From positions 1-9,342 of the forward strand of contig JAODLU010000333.1 of assembly GCA_025464125.1 (NCBI GenBank): a stretch of 9,342 bases of DNA. The letters are read 5' to 3'. Origin of the DNA: Microbacteriaceae bacterium. GTDB lineage: Bacteria; Actinomycetota; Actinomycetes; Actinomycetales; Microbacteriaceae. How positions within the stretch are numbered: the first letter of the stretch is position 1; each line of letters opens with the position of its first letter. Made by a program: the position numbers and the translations under genes. The notes below the pieces were generated by a model. That model ran no database searches. It was not told the DNA's origin and saw only the letters and a program-made list of their open reading frames with translations. Positions 1 to 8,288 of this stretch are shown here, piece after piece.

Positions 1-12
1 CCCCGGCACCGG

Positions 13-70
13 CGAGATTGCAGTTGTGGCTGGTTACGCGTTGACTAAAGCCGCCACTACTGCAATCTCG
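13..70. repeat. 58-bp imperfect palindrome, copy A
   Basis: The outer arms begin CGAGATTGCAGT and end in its reverse complement. The arms at 12-30 and 53-71 pair over 19 bp with one mismatch (T25 opposite T58), leaving a 22-nt loop. An unlinked second copy of exactly the same length, with near-identical arms but a diverged centre, lies at 1039-1096. Conserved arms with a variable loop suggest selection on the hairpin or on the arm sequence as a binding site. It lies 66 bp upstream of the DUF559 gene start. There is no T-tract, so a simple intrinsic terminator is unlikely. Confidence 0.9.
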
Positions 71-135
71 CGCGGCCGAATGCCTGGCTGTGGATCGCTC
101 GCTCGGCGGGACGCCCGGCGAGGCAACATGATGCG

Positions 136-1032
136 GTGCGCACCCCTTCCCGACTCCCCGAGCGGTTATCGGGGACTGCGTTCACGGTCGCCGAGGCATC
201 CGACGCTGGTGTCAACCGGGCGCGCAACCGGGCTGGCGATCTCATCGCGCCCTTCCGAGGCATCCGGATGCCCGCTGCACACGTCTCGCGAACGCTCGAA
301 CTCTGCAAGGCCTACGCGCGCGGCAGCCTTGATTCCCGTTTCTTCAGCCACGTCACCGCAGTGCAGCTCCATGGTCTTCCGCTGCCCGATCGGATGAGGG
401 ATCGTGGCTCCTTGCACGTCACAGTGATTGCGCCAAGGACGACACCTCGTGTGCGCGGAATCGCCGGCCATCGTGCCACTGAACCACCTCTTCGACTTTC
501 GCTCATCCAGGGCGTGCGAGTGAGTCACCCAGTGGATGCATGGGTGCAGTCAGCCGCACTGCTCGCCGTCAGCGAACTGGTGGTTCTCGGCGATGCGCTG
601 GTGCGGCGGCGTTCGCCGCTCGCGACGGTCGCAGAACTTCACTCGGCGATCGTGTCTGGCGGTCGAGGTGTGATTCGGCTGCGGCAGGCGGTGAAGCTCA
701 TTCGACCAGGAGTGGACTCCCCTCGCGAGACGTTGCTGCGACTACTGCTCGGCCGGGCACATTTGCCAGAGCCGGAAGTGAATGGCCTGATCGTCGATGG
801 TAACGGGCATTTTCTGGCGCTCGGAGACCTCGTGTATCGCGAGTGGCGCGTGGTCGTCGAGTACGACGGTGAGCATCATTTCGCAAGCGCGGAGCAGGTG
901 CGGCACGATCTCGATCGAGCTGAGCGCCTCGTGGATGCCGGCTGGCGAGTGTTGCGTTTCAACCGGATGCACATGTCGGACCCGGTCGGGATTGCGCACA
1001 AGGTTCGTCACGTCCTCGCAGTGAGACAGTAG
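136..1032 (+). CDS. AbiEi-like winged-helix protein with C-terminal DUF559 (Vsr-like nuclease fold) domain
   Basis: 298 aa. Residues about 8-46 resemble the N-terminal winged-helix domain of AbiEi-type proteins (SGTAFTVAEA, then a basic stretch and IAPFRGIRMP). Residues about 195-290 match the DUF559 domain, a relative of the very-short-patch repair endonuclease with a PD-(D/E)XK-type core. Visible candidate active-site residues are D231 (in GDLVYREW), E242 and D244 (in VEYDGEHH) and H247/H248, so the core looks intact. The length is usual for this actinobacterial family. The start is GTG136, the first start codon after an in-frame stop at 46-48, and it gives the N-terminus typical of relatives; only a weak GGCGAGG lies upstream. 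The gene is alone, convergent with XPB, and enclosed by two 58-bp palindromes, which suggests a transferred unit. Function is unknown: NCBI often labels such proteins as AbiEi-family antitoxins, but no AbiEii-type toxin gene is next to it. Confidence 0.88.
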   Translation: MRTPSRLPERLSGTAFTVAEASDAGVNRARNRAGDLIAPFRGIRMPAAHVSRTLELCKAYARGSLDSRFFSHVTAVQLHGLPLPDRMRDRGSLHVTVIAPRTTPRVRGIAGHRATEPPLRLSLIQGVRVSHPVDAWVQSAALLAVSELVVLGDALVRRRSPLATVAELHSAIVSGGRGVIRLRQAVKLIRPGVDSPRETLLRLLLGRAHLPEPEVNGLIVDGNGHFLALGDLVYREWRVVVEYDGEHHFASAEQVRHDLDRAERLVDAGWRVLRFNRMHMSDPVGIAHKVRHVLAVRQ

Positions 1033-1038
1033 CCCGAT

Positions 1039-1096
1039 CGAGATTGCAGTAGTGGCTGGTTGAGTGGCGAACGTAAGCACCACCACTGCAATCTCG
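1039..1096. repeat. 58-bp imperfect palindrome, copy B
   Basis: Second copy of the palindrome at 13-70, in the same orientation, starting 7 nt after the DUF559 stop codon. The arms at 1038-1055 and 1080-1097 pair over 18 bp with one mismatch (A1051). The first 23 bases match copy A except at one position, including the GTGGCTGGTT that follows the half-site, and the last 12 are identical. The centre has diverged. The copies start 1026 bp apart and together enclose only the DUF559 gene. Confidence 0.9.
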
Positions 1097-1106
1097 AGGG
1101 TGAGTT

Positions 1107-1153
1107 GAGGGGCGGGACGGGCGGCGGCGGTCGAGGGGCGGGACGGGCGGCGG
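1107..1153. repeat. Tandem 21-bp GC-rich direct repeat
   Basis: Two identical 21-bp copies at 1107-1127 and 1133-1153 (26-bp period), each beginning GAGGGGCGGGACGGG. They fill the gap between palindrome copy B and the XPB stop codon at 1158-1160. A read-out role for the XPB transcript is possible, but no clear terminator hairpin is seen. Slippage of G-rich DNA is the simplest origin. Confidence 0.85.
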
Positions 1154-1157
1154 CCCG

Positions 1158-2867
1158 CTAGGCCGCAGCCAACGAGTCGCTGTCGAGGATCGTGTAGCTG
1201 TAGCCCTGCTCGGCGAGGAAGCGCTGGCGGTTCTGGGCGAAATCCTGGTCCACGGTGTCGCGGGCAACGAGCGTGTAGAAGTTGGCTGGCAGGCCGGACT
1301 CCTTGGGGCGCAGCAGGCGGCCGAGGCGCTGGGCCTCCTCCTGGCGTGAGCCGAACGATCCGGAGACCTGGATGGCGACGGTCGCCTCTGGGAGGTCTAC
1401 CGAGAAGTTGGCGACCTTGGAGACGACCAGCACCGTGATCGAGCCCTCGCGGAAGGCCTGGTACAGGCGCTCGCGTTCGTCGATGGGGGTCGAACCGGTG
1501 AGCTTCGGGGCATCCAGGGCTTCGGCGAGCATGTCGATCTGGTCGAGGTACTGGCCGATCACCAGGATGCGCTCACCGGCATGCTTCTCAACGAGCGACC
1601 GCACGACCGACAGCTTGGCGGGAGCGGTGGCGGCCAGACGGTAGCGCTCGTCATCGGCGGATGCCGCGTACTCGAGTCGCTCCTGCTGGGGGAGGTCGAT
1701 GCGCACCTCGAAACAGGATGCCGGCGAGATGAAGCCCTGGGCCTCGATCTCTTTCCACGGGGCATCGAAGCGCTTCGGGCCGATGAGGCTGAAGACGTCG
1801 CCTTCGCGGCCGTCTTCGCGCACAAGTGTCGCGGTGAGTCCGAGCCGACGCCTGGCCTGCAGTTCTGCGGTGAGCTTGAACACGGGGGCGGGCAGAAGGT
1901 GCACCTCGTCGTAGATGACGAGGCCCCAGTCGAGCGCGTTCAGCAGGGCGAGGTGGGCGTACTCGCCTTTGCGCTTAGCCGTGAGGATCTGGTAGGTCGC
2001 GATGGTGACCGGCTTGATCTCTTTGGCCTGGCCGGAATATTCACCGATCTCATCCTCTGTGAGGGAGGTGCGCTTCAGCAGTTCAGCGCGCCACTGGCGA
2101 GCGGAGACCGTGTTCGTCACGAGGATGAGTGTCGTGGTCTGCACGCGCGCCATGGCACCAGCGCCGACGAGTGTCTTGCCCGCGCCACAGGGCAGAACGA
2201 CGACGCCGGACCCACCATCCACGAAGCTCGAGATCGCCTGGTTCTGGTATTCGCGCAGGTGCCAGCTGGTGGTGTCGAGCGAGATCTCGTGCGGGGTGCC
2301 GGGTGTGTAACCCGCGAGGTCTTCGGCCGGCCAGCCCAGCTTGATGAGTTCCTGCTTGACCTGCCCGCGCGCCCACGCCTGGATCTCGTAGCGGTCGGGG
2401 AGGGCTCCGATTCCGCGCTGGTCTTCTGGCAGGTAAAGGAGAGGTGCGATGCGCTTGGCTCGCACGATTTCGCCGAGCACGGCGGCATCCGTCGATCGCA
2501 GGATGAGCGTGCCTGAGTCATCGCGCTCGATCACGAGCCGGCCGTAGCGGCCGACGGTCTCGGCGATATCGATGGACACGGACTGGGGGATCGGGAACTT
2601 GGAGTACTTCTCGAGCGTGGCGAGCATGTTCTCGGCGGTGTGGCCGGCGGCGCGGGCGTTCCAGAGGCCGAGTCGCGTGATGCGGTAGGTGTGGATGTGC
2701 TCGGGTGCCCGCTCGAGTTCGGCAAAGACTGCGAGGTCGTGGCGGGCGTCATCGGCCTGGGGGTGCGCAACCTCGAGCAGCACAGTGCGGTCACTCTGCA
2801 CGATGAGCGGGCCGCCAGCCGGAGGTGCGACGGCGACGCTGGACAGGGTCGCGGGGTCGCTATTCAC
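1158..2867 (-). CDS. xpb: XPB-family (ERCC3) SF2 DNA repair helicase
   Basis: 569 aa, the normal length for bacterial XPB. This is an ATP-dependent 3'-5' DNA helicase/translocase presumed to open damaged DNA. Residues 18-115 form an N-terminal Helicase_C_3-like domain. A conserved stretch leads into the first RecA domain, with Walker A LPCGAGKT (225-232), DEVH box (320-323), TAT motif (345-347) and the XPB-type RED triplet (350-352). The second RecA domain ends with motif VI QRLGRLLRP (513-521). All catalytic motifs are intact. The start is GTG, placed just before the conserved N-terminal domain; it lacks a Shine-Dalgarno but has TAGACT 6 nt upstream, suggesting a leaderless mRNA. It lies 60 bp downstream of the helicase-associated gene on the same strand, so both shared and independent transcription are likely. 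The Bax1 nuclease, the usual partner in archaea, is not present here. Confidence 0.96.
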   Translation of the reverse strand: MNSDPATLSSVAVAPPAGGPLIVQSDRTVLLEVAHPQADDARHDLAVFAELERAPEHIHTYRITRLGLWNARAAGHTAENMLATLEKYSKFPIPQSVSIDIAETVGRYGRLVIERDDSGTLILRSTDAAVLGEIVRAKRIAPLLYLPEDQRGIGALPDRYEIQAWARGQVKQELIKLGWPAEDLAGYTPGTPHEISLDTTSWHLREYQNQAISSFVDGGSGVVVLPCGAGKTLVGAGAMARVQTTTLILVTNTVSARQWRAELLKRTSLTEDEIGEYSGQAKEIKPVTIATYQILTAKRKGEYAHLALLNALDWGLVIYDEVHLLPAPVFKLTAELQARRRLGLTATLVREDGREGDVFSLIGPKRFDAPWKEIEAQGFISPASCFEVRIDLPQQERLEYAASADDERYRLAATAPAKLSVVRSLVEKHAGERILVIGQYLDQIDMLAEALDAPKLTGSTPIDERERLYQAFREGSITVLVVSKVANFSVDLPEATVAIQVSGSFGSRQEEAQRLGRLLRPKESGLPANFYTLVARDTVDQDFAQNRQRFLAEQGYSYTILDSDSLAAA

Positions 2868-2873
2868 CCCAAG

Positions 2874-2879
2874 AGTCTA
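2874..2879 (-). promoter_or_regulatory. Putative -10 hexamer for leaderless XPB transcript
   Basis: TAGACT (TANNNT) read on the - strand, ending 6 nt before the GTG start. That spacing would place transcription initiation at about the first base of the start codon. No convincing -35 box is visible and there is no Shine-Dalgarno, which fits actinobacterial leaderless promoters but is not proof. Confidence 0.5.
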
Positions 2880-2927
2880 ACCGCGCTGGAGTGTGCGGCC
2901 GCCCGATGGCAGCAATGCACGTGAGAC

Positions 2928-4799
2928 CTAGGACAGCGCGGGCCCGACGGCCACGATGCTGGTGAGCGGCAGCGTGCGCTCGATCGCCGACTTGCGGTCG
3001 CGCCCCCGAAGTCGTCCCCCTGCGACGCTGGTCGGCTCGAGCTGGTAGTCGACCGTGTTGCCGTTCGGCATCTGCACGCTGACGGTGAGGGGCACCCTGC
3101 CTTTGATCGCGATGTCGAGCTGGCGCATCAGCCAGGCCTGGCCCGTCTCCGCCTCTGCAGGTTCGCCGCCGAGTCGAAGGCGCTCGATCAGGCTCTCGAT
3201 GGGGTCGACTGCGCTGGCGGCAGCTGGCCGGGCAGTGCGCTGCCGGCGCAGTGACACGATTTCGCCGCCGGCATCTTCTGCGGCGACCGGGTAGCGGGCG
3301 TCGCTCAGCGACCAGAACACGACGTCCAGCGGGAAGCGGCTCGTGAGCCTGTCTGCACCGGTGCGCTGGAGCCCCAGCGCTGACAGGTTCTGGTCGACCA
3401 TGATCGTGCCGAGCAGCGATGGGTCGGCCGAGCGAAGGTAGCTGCGGGCATCCTCGTCTTCGCTGACGGACCCGGCTCGCACCTGGCCGTAGCGGGTGGA
3501 TGCTTCGCCAATGAGGTAATCGAGGGGCTGGGGTATTCCGCTCAACGAGATGCCGCGCAAAAACTCGAGCATCGACTCGCGGGTTTCGCCGGCCGCCATC
3601 GCGCGGTTGACGCTGGACGTTGACACTCGGTAGCTCGAGGCGAGCGCGCGGCTCTCCACGTCGGCGATGGCGCGCAGCCGGGCATCCACCCTCGGTGTCA
3701 GCGGCCCTGGGGCAACCACTGAGAGGTCGTGCTGCAGGTAGACCTGCTCGACCTCGGCCGGCAGCAGCAGCGACATGGCCTCTTCGGCCGCGTCTAGACC
3801 ATCTGCGAGCAGAAGCGAACCCGGGCTACTGGGAGCCTGGTTCGCCGTGATGCCGAGCAGTTCTGCGTCGCGCGTGTAGACGGTGACGCGTTCGTCCATC
3901 CAGTCGCCGCCAGCCGGGTAGAGCCAGTCGATGTAGCCACGCAGCCCAGGGCCCCACAGCGCGTGCGTGCGCTCGCCGAGCAGCGTGCGGATGTCGATGG
4001 GCAGTCGTTCATACCAGGCACCGGCGAGCGCCGCCCAGCGGCCCTTCGAGGTGCGCAGCAGCCATTCGCCACCGGCTGCGGTGATCAGCCATGAGCCGTT
4101 CTCCCTGGCAAGCAGGCCGGCCCGCTCGGCAACGGCGATGTAGACCGCGACCGACTCGAGGTCGACCGACATGGAGTTCGCAAGGCGTTTGGTGTCCGGC
4201 AGCGCGACACCGCCTTTGGCGAGTTCGCGGGCTGGCTCCCGTTCGATCTCGGAGAGCAGCTCGGTGATTGAGGTGATGGCGGCGAAGGCGCGATCTGCCG
4301 CGAGGCGGTCGACGAAGCGACCGTCGACCTCGGTCACTGGCTCGAGCGCGGCAGGGGGAGTGGCTGCGGCAAGATCGACGAGACCCGGCAGGCCGAAGGC
4401 CGGCCACGAACGCAGCTGCTCGCGCACGCTCTCGTACGCCGCGAAGCGCTGCGACTCTGCCTCGAGCAGCAGCAGGTGCGCGGCCGCGCTCGCCCTGGCG
4501 GCGATTGCGGTCAGGGAGGGGGCCTCACCTCCGACGCTTTCGAGGAGCGCCGCGACATCCTGCGCGGTGGGTGGCCCTCCCTCTTCTGTCAGCTGCCCGA
4601 TGGCCGCAAGCACGCGCAGGGTCTCGCGGTCGAGGCGGGTGAGCATCTGCTGGATGGATGCCCGGTCGAGAAACGCTTCTGCGAGGTCGAAGAAGTCTTT
4701 GACTCCGGAAGCGCTGACACTGCGGATGCGGATCGCCGCTGCCAGGTCGGCGTCAGTCATGGCCCTGAGCCGCGTGGCGAGGGAAAGCGTGTTGCTCAT
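2928..4799 (-). CDS. Helicase-associated domain protein (Helicase_C_3, WYL-like C-terminus), XPB partner
   Basis: 623 aa. It has no Walker motifs, so it is not itself a helicase. Residues about 350-442 form a Helicase_C_3 domain (VYLQHDLSVVAPGPL, then YRVSTSSVNRAM and GIPQPLDYLI). This aligns with the N-terminal domain of the neighbouring XPB. Residues about 560-618 resemble a WYL-type domain (AIKGRVPLTVSVQMPNG, then LEPTSVAGGRLRG). The N-terminal third is helical and alanine/leucine-rich. The ATG at 4799 was chosen over upstream ATGs because GGGAG precedes it by 9 nt and the upstream extension is basic low-complexity sequence overlapping the end of the previous gene. From memory, Mtb Rv0862c beside the XPB gene Rv0861c is the equivalent pair. 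Role inferred: DNA-binding or regulatory partner of XPB. Confidence 0.85.
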   Translation of the reverse strand: MSNTLSLATRLRAMTDADLAAAIRIRSVSASGVKDFFDLAEAFLDRASIQQMLTRLDRETLRVLAAIGQLTEEGGPPTAQDVAALLESVGGEAPSLTAIAARASAAAHLLLLEAESQRFAAYESVREQLRSWPAFGLPGLVDLAAATPPAALEPVTEVDGRFVDRLAADRAFAAITSITELLSEIEREPARELAKGGVALPDTKRLANSMSVDLESVAVYIAVAERAGLLARENGSWLITAAGGEWLLRTSKGRWAALAGAWYERLPIDIRTLLGERTHALWGPGLRGYIDWLYPAGGDWMDERVTVYTRDAELLGITANQAPSSPGSLLLADGLDAAEEAMSLLLPAEVEQVYLQHDLSVVAPGPLTPRVDARLRAIADVESRALASSYRVSTSSVNRAMAAGETRESMLEFLRGISLSGIPQPLDYLIGEASTRYGQVRAGSVSEDEDARSYLRSADPSLLGTIMVDQNLSALGLQRTGADRLTSRFPLDVVFWSLSDARYPVAAEDAGGEIVSLRRQRTARPAAASAVDPIESLIERLRLGGEPAEAETGQAWLMRQLDIAIKGRVPLTVSVQMPNGNTVDYQLEPTSVAGGRLRGRDRKSAIERTLPLTSIVAVGPALS

Positions 4800-4848
4800 G
4801 GTCACTCGCTCCCGCTGCTGCCCGGCGCGAGAACCGGGGCTTGCCATG

Positions 4849-5142
4849 CTACGAGCGTGGCGCCTTCTTGGTGGTGGGCGCATTGATGGCTGCAGCTTCT
4901 GCCGCTGCATCACTGCTGCGACGACGTGCGCTCAGGATAACGAGGGTGAGAATCAGGATCATGGCGATCGGCAGCCCGAGCAGTGGGAACACCCCGATGA
5001 TCGGCCAGACGTGCTTGGCGTTGCTCGACGCCAGGATCAGCACGACTATGAGGTCGAGGATCGAGACGGCGAGGATCGCAACGATCATGTATGCGAGCAC
5101 ACGTTCGTTACGATGAATGGTCGTTGGGGTGTCTTTTGCCAC
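4849..5142 (-). CDS. Small two-TM membrane protein, function unknown
   Basis: 97 aa. Two hydrophobic helices are clear, at about 15-39 (VLAYMIVAILAVSILDLIVV region) and 45-70 (VWPIIGVFPLLGLP then IAMILILTLVIL). A short loop (SSNAKH) separates them, and a basic, alanine-rich cytoplasmic tail begins ARRRS. I do not recognise a named family; it resembles small actinobacterial two-TM hypothetical proteins. The start is GTG. No Shine-Dalgarno is seen, but TATCCT lies 7 nt upstream, suggesting a leaderless mRNA. It is first in the - strand run, 49 bp ahead of the helicase-associated gene, which has no obvious promoter of its own, so the two may be co-transcribed. It is divergent from the cold-shock gene. 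Confidence 0.75.
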   Translation of the reverse strand: MAKDTPTTIHRNERVLAYMIVAILAVSILDLIVVLILASSNAKHVWPIIGVFPLLGLPIAMILILTLVILSARRRSSDAAAEAAAINAPTTKKAPRS

Positions 5143-5149
5143 AGTCCCA

Positions 5150-5155
5150 AGGATA
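5150..5155 (-). promoter_or_regulatory. Putative -10 hexamer for leaderless two-TM gene transcript
   Basis: TATCCT on the - strand, followed by 7 nt and then the GTG start at 5142. This matches TANNNT, with the spacing expected if the transcript begins at the start codon. No -35 box is recognisable. Confidence 0.5.
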
Positions 5156-5172
5156 GGGCCACTGGGTGCCCG

Positions 5173-5178
5173 TAGGCT
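5173..5178 (+). promoter_or_regulatory. Possible -10 hexamer for the cold-shock gene
   Basis: TAGGCT fits TANNNT and would give a leader of about 42 nt carrying the AGAGG Shine-Dalgarno at 5214-5218. No -35 is evident. It lies in an 84-bp divergent region shared with the two-TM gene. The 9-mer TAGGCTTAC also occurs in the dtxR box, but here the flanking symmetry is missing, so I read it as a promoter element. Confidence 0.3.
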
Positions 5179-5226
5179 TACTGCTTACGCACACGGCAAA
5201 TACGTTCTACCGAAAGAGGTATCGCC

Positions 5227-5607
5227 ATGCCCACCGGCAAGGTTAAGTTCTACGACGAGGAGAAGGGCTTCGGCTTCATCAGTTCTGATGATGGCCAGGA
5301 GGTCTTCCTGCACGCTTCAGCTGTGCCCGCCGGAACTGTGGTGAAAGCCGGCATGAAGCTCGAATTCGGCATAGCCGATGGCAAGCGTGGCGCCCAGGCA
5401 CTGTCGGTGCGCGTGCTCGAGGCACCGCCGAGCCTTGTGAAGCTCAGCCGAAAGCCTGCGGATGACATGGCAGTGATCGTGGAAGACCTGGTCAAGCTGC
5501 TCGATGGCGTTGGCTCGAATTTGAAGCGCGGTCGCTACCCTGACGCAAAGCACGGCAAGCAGCTCGCTGCGATGCTGCACAAGGTCGCTGAAGAACTCGA
5601 TGCCTGA
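5227..5607 (+). CDS. cspB: Long-form cold-shock domain protein (CspB-like)
   Basis: 126 aa. Residues 1-67 form a cold-shock domain that binds single-stranded RNA/DNA, with RNP1 KGFGFI (13-18) and RNP2 VFLHAS (26-31). A helical extension of about 59 residues follows, containing LKRGRYPDAK and ending AEELDA. This extension matches my recollection of mycobacterial CspB (Rv0871) and is absent from classic 67-70-residue Csp proteins. The usual tryptophan just before RNP1 (KVKW) is phenylalanine here (KVKFYD), which removes one aromatic stacking residue. AGAGG lies 8 nt upstream of the ATG. The 3' end overlaps the DUF3027 gene by 8 nt, so the two are almost certainly co-transcribed and perhaps translationally coupled. 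The likely role is RNA chaperone; nothing in the sequence shows cold induction. Confidence 0.93.
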   Translation: MPTGKVKFYDEEKGFGFISSDDGQEVFLHASAVPAGTVVKAGMKLEFGIADGKRGAQALSVRVLEAPPSLVKLSRKPADDMAVIVEDLVKLLDGVGSNLKRGRYPDAKHGKQLAAMLHKVAEELDA

Positions 5608-6097
5608 GGCCGTGGCCGTGACGGCGCCGCAGTCTGACTTCGACCTTGGGCGCACAGCGCTGCTCGAAATCACGACGGCTGATGCAATCGGTGCTCCGGC
5701 TGGCTCGCTCGACCAGGGCGAGGGCGTCACCACTGTGTACTTCGAGACCAACCTTTCCGGTTACCCCGGCTGGCGCTGGACAGTCAGCATCGCCCACGTC
5801 GACGGCCAGCCCGCGAGTGCTCTCGAGACCGAGCTGACGCCCGGCGACGGCGCGCTTCTCTCCCCTGCCTGGGTGCCGTGGGTGGATCGTCTCGCCGAAT
5901 ACACGGCCTCGCAGGAGCCAGGCGACGAAGACGAGTCGGATGACGACGATGACGACGACGACGACCTTGGCAGCGATGTGCTGCACAGCGGCGACGTGGA
6001 CGGCGTTGACATCGACGACGACGAGTCAGATGACGACGATGAGTCAGACGAAGACGAGTCAGACGAAGACGACGATCGCGACGAAGACGGCCGCTAG
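5600..6097 (+). CDS. DUF3027 family protein with highly acidic C-terminal tail
   Basis: 165 aa. Residues about 13-103 match the core of DUF3027, with the signature GYPGWRWTVSIAHV (54-67) and PGDGALLSPAWVPWVDRL (81-98). Many family members are, as I recall, longer; here the core is followed directly by an acidic tail. Residues 109-165 contain 38 Asp/Glu out of 57, with DESDE-type repeats encoded by imperfect 15-bp DNA repeats. The tail is surely disordered and could bind basic proteins or metal ions, but this is inference. Function is unknown. The start ATG sits inside the end of the cold-shock gene (8-nt overlap), indicating one transcription unit. The stop lies 16 nt from that of the convergent DUF2530 gene. 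Confidence 0.87.
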   Translation: MPEAVAVTAPQSDFDLGRTALLEITTADAIGAPAGSLDQGEGVTTVYFETNLSGYPGWRWTVSIAHVDGQPASALETELTPGDGALLSPAWVPWVDRLAEYTASQEPGDEDESDDDDDDDDDLGSDVLHSGDVDGVDIDDDESDDDDESDEDESDEDDDRDEDGR

Positions 6098-6107
6098 CCG
6101 AGGCTGA

Positions 6108-6123
6108 GCGGCGCTAGCGCCGC
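6108..6123. terminator. Perfect 16-bp palindrome at a convergent gene junction
   Basis: GCGGCGCTAGCGCCGC is its own reverse complement. It begins 11 bp after the DUF3027 stop and contains the DUF2530 stop codon at its centre (6114-6116). A GC-rich stem between convergent genes suggests a bidirectional terminator, but the loop would be minimal and no T-tract follows on either strand. Confidence 0.4.
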
Positions 6124-6350
6124 CGCCGCCGCCAGGAGTACAGCAGGCCGAGCAGGCCGAGCGCCACGCCGACTACGCAGGTCCAGACGAGCCAGCCGTG
6201 GCCGGCATCCGTGATCGGGCCGAGAAATACCAGGATCACGACGAGCGCGACGATCCAGAGGCCGATGCCGATGAGCATCGGCTTGCGGTCGTCGGTCTTC
6301 ACGGGGGCCGGGTCGGGCCGCCGCTCGGAGTCCTTCAGGAACAGTCGCAT
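6114..6350 (-). CDS. DUF2530 family small membrane protein
   Basis: 78 aa, the usual length for DUF2530. The order is a basic proline-containing N-terminus, the family motif KTDDRKPMLIG (18-28), a first TM helix (about 27-44), a GHGWLVWTC turn region (50-58), a second TM helix (about 56-71), and an arginine-rich end (SWRRRRR). Function is unknown. The start ATG is 6 nt after the serC stop on the same strand, so it is the second gene of a serC operon. There is no good Shine-Dalgarno, which suggests coupling to serC translation. The last codons lie within the junction palindrome. Confidence 0.88.
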   Translation of the reverse strand: MRLFLKDSERRPDPAPVKTDDRKPMLIGIGLWIVALVVILVFLGPITDAGHGWLVWTCVVGVALGLLGLLYSWRRRRR

Positions 6351-6356
6351 CGTGAG

Positions 6357-8261
<1,905 letters not shown>

Positions 8262-8288
8262 TTATTTGCACGACACCGTGAACGCGAG

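Noticed and set aside
13..70. Palindromes as integron attC sites (one gene plus a 58-bp imperfect palindrome resembles a gene cassette)
   Set aside because: The outer boxes do not fit the attC GTTRRRY/RYYYAAC cores, a palindrome is present at both ends, and there is no integrase or further cassette in the window.
136..1032. DUF559 gene as part of an XPB-nuclease repair module, like archaeal XPB-Bax1
   Set aside because: It is on the opposite strand, separated by repeats and bounded by its own palindromes, so context favours an unrelated accessory gene.
1581..2516. Long + strand frame (311 codons) opposite XPB
   Set aside because: It is antisense to an intact conserved helicase and its translation resembles no family; a GC-bias shadow.
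4171..5175. Long + strand frame (334 codons) opposite the helicase-associated and two-TM genes
   Set aside because: Low-complexity Ser/Arg/Ala-rich translation opposite conserved genes; a shadow.
5169..5183. A second DtxR box upstream of the cold-shock gene (shares TAGGCTTAC)
   Set aside because: The AGGT and ACCT flanks that make the dtxR site symmetrical are absent, and TAGGCT alone is better explained as a -10 element.
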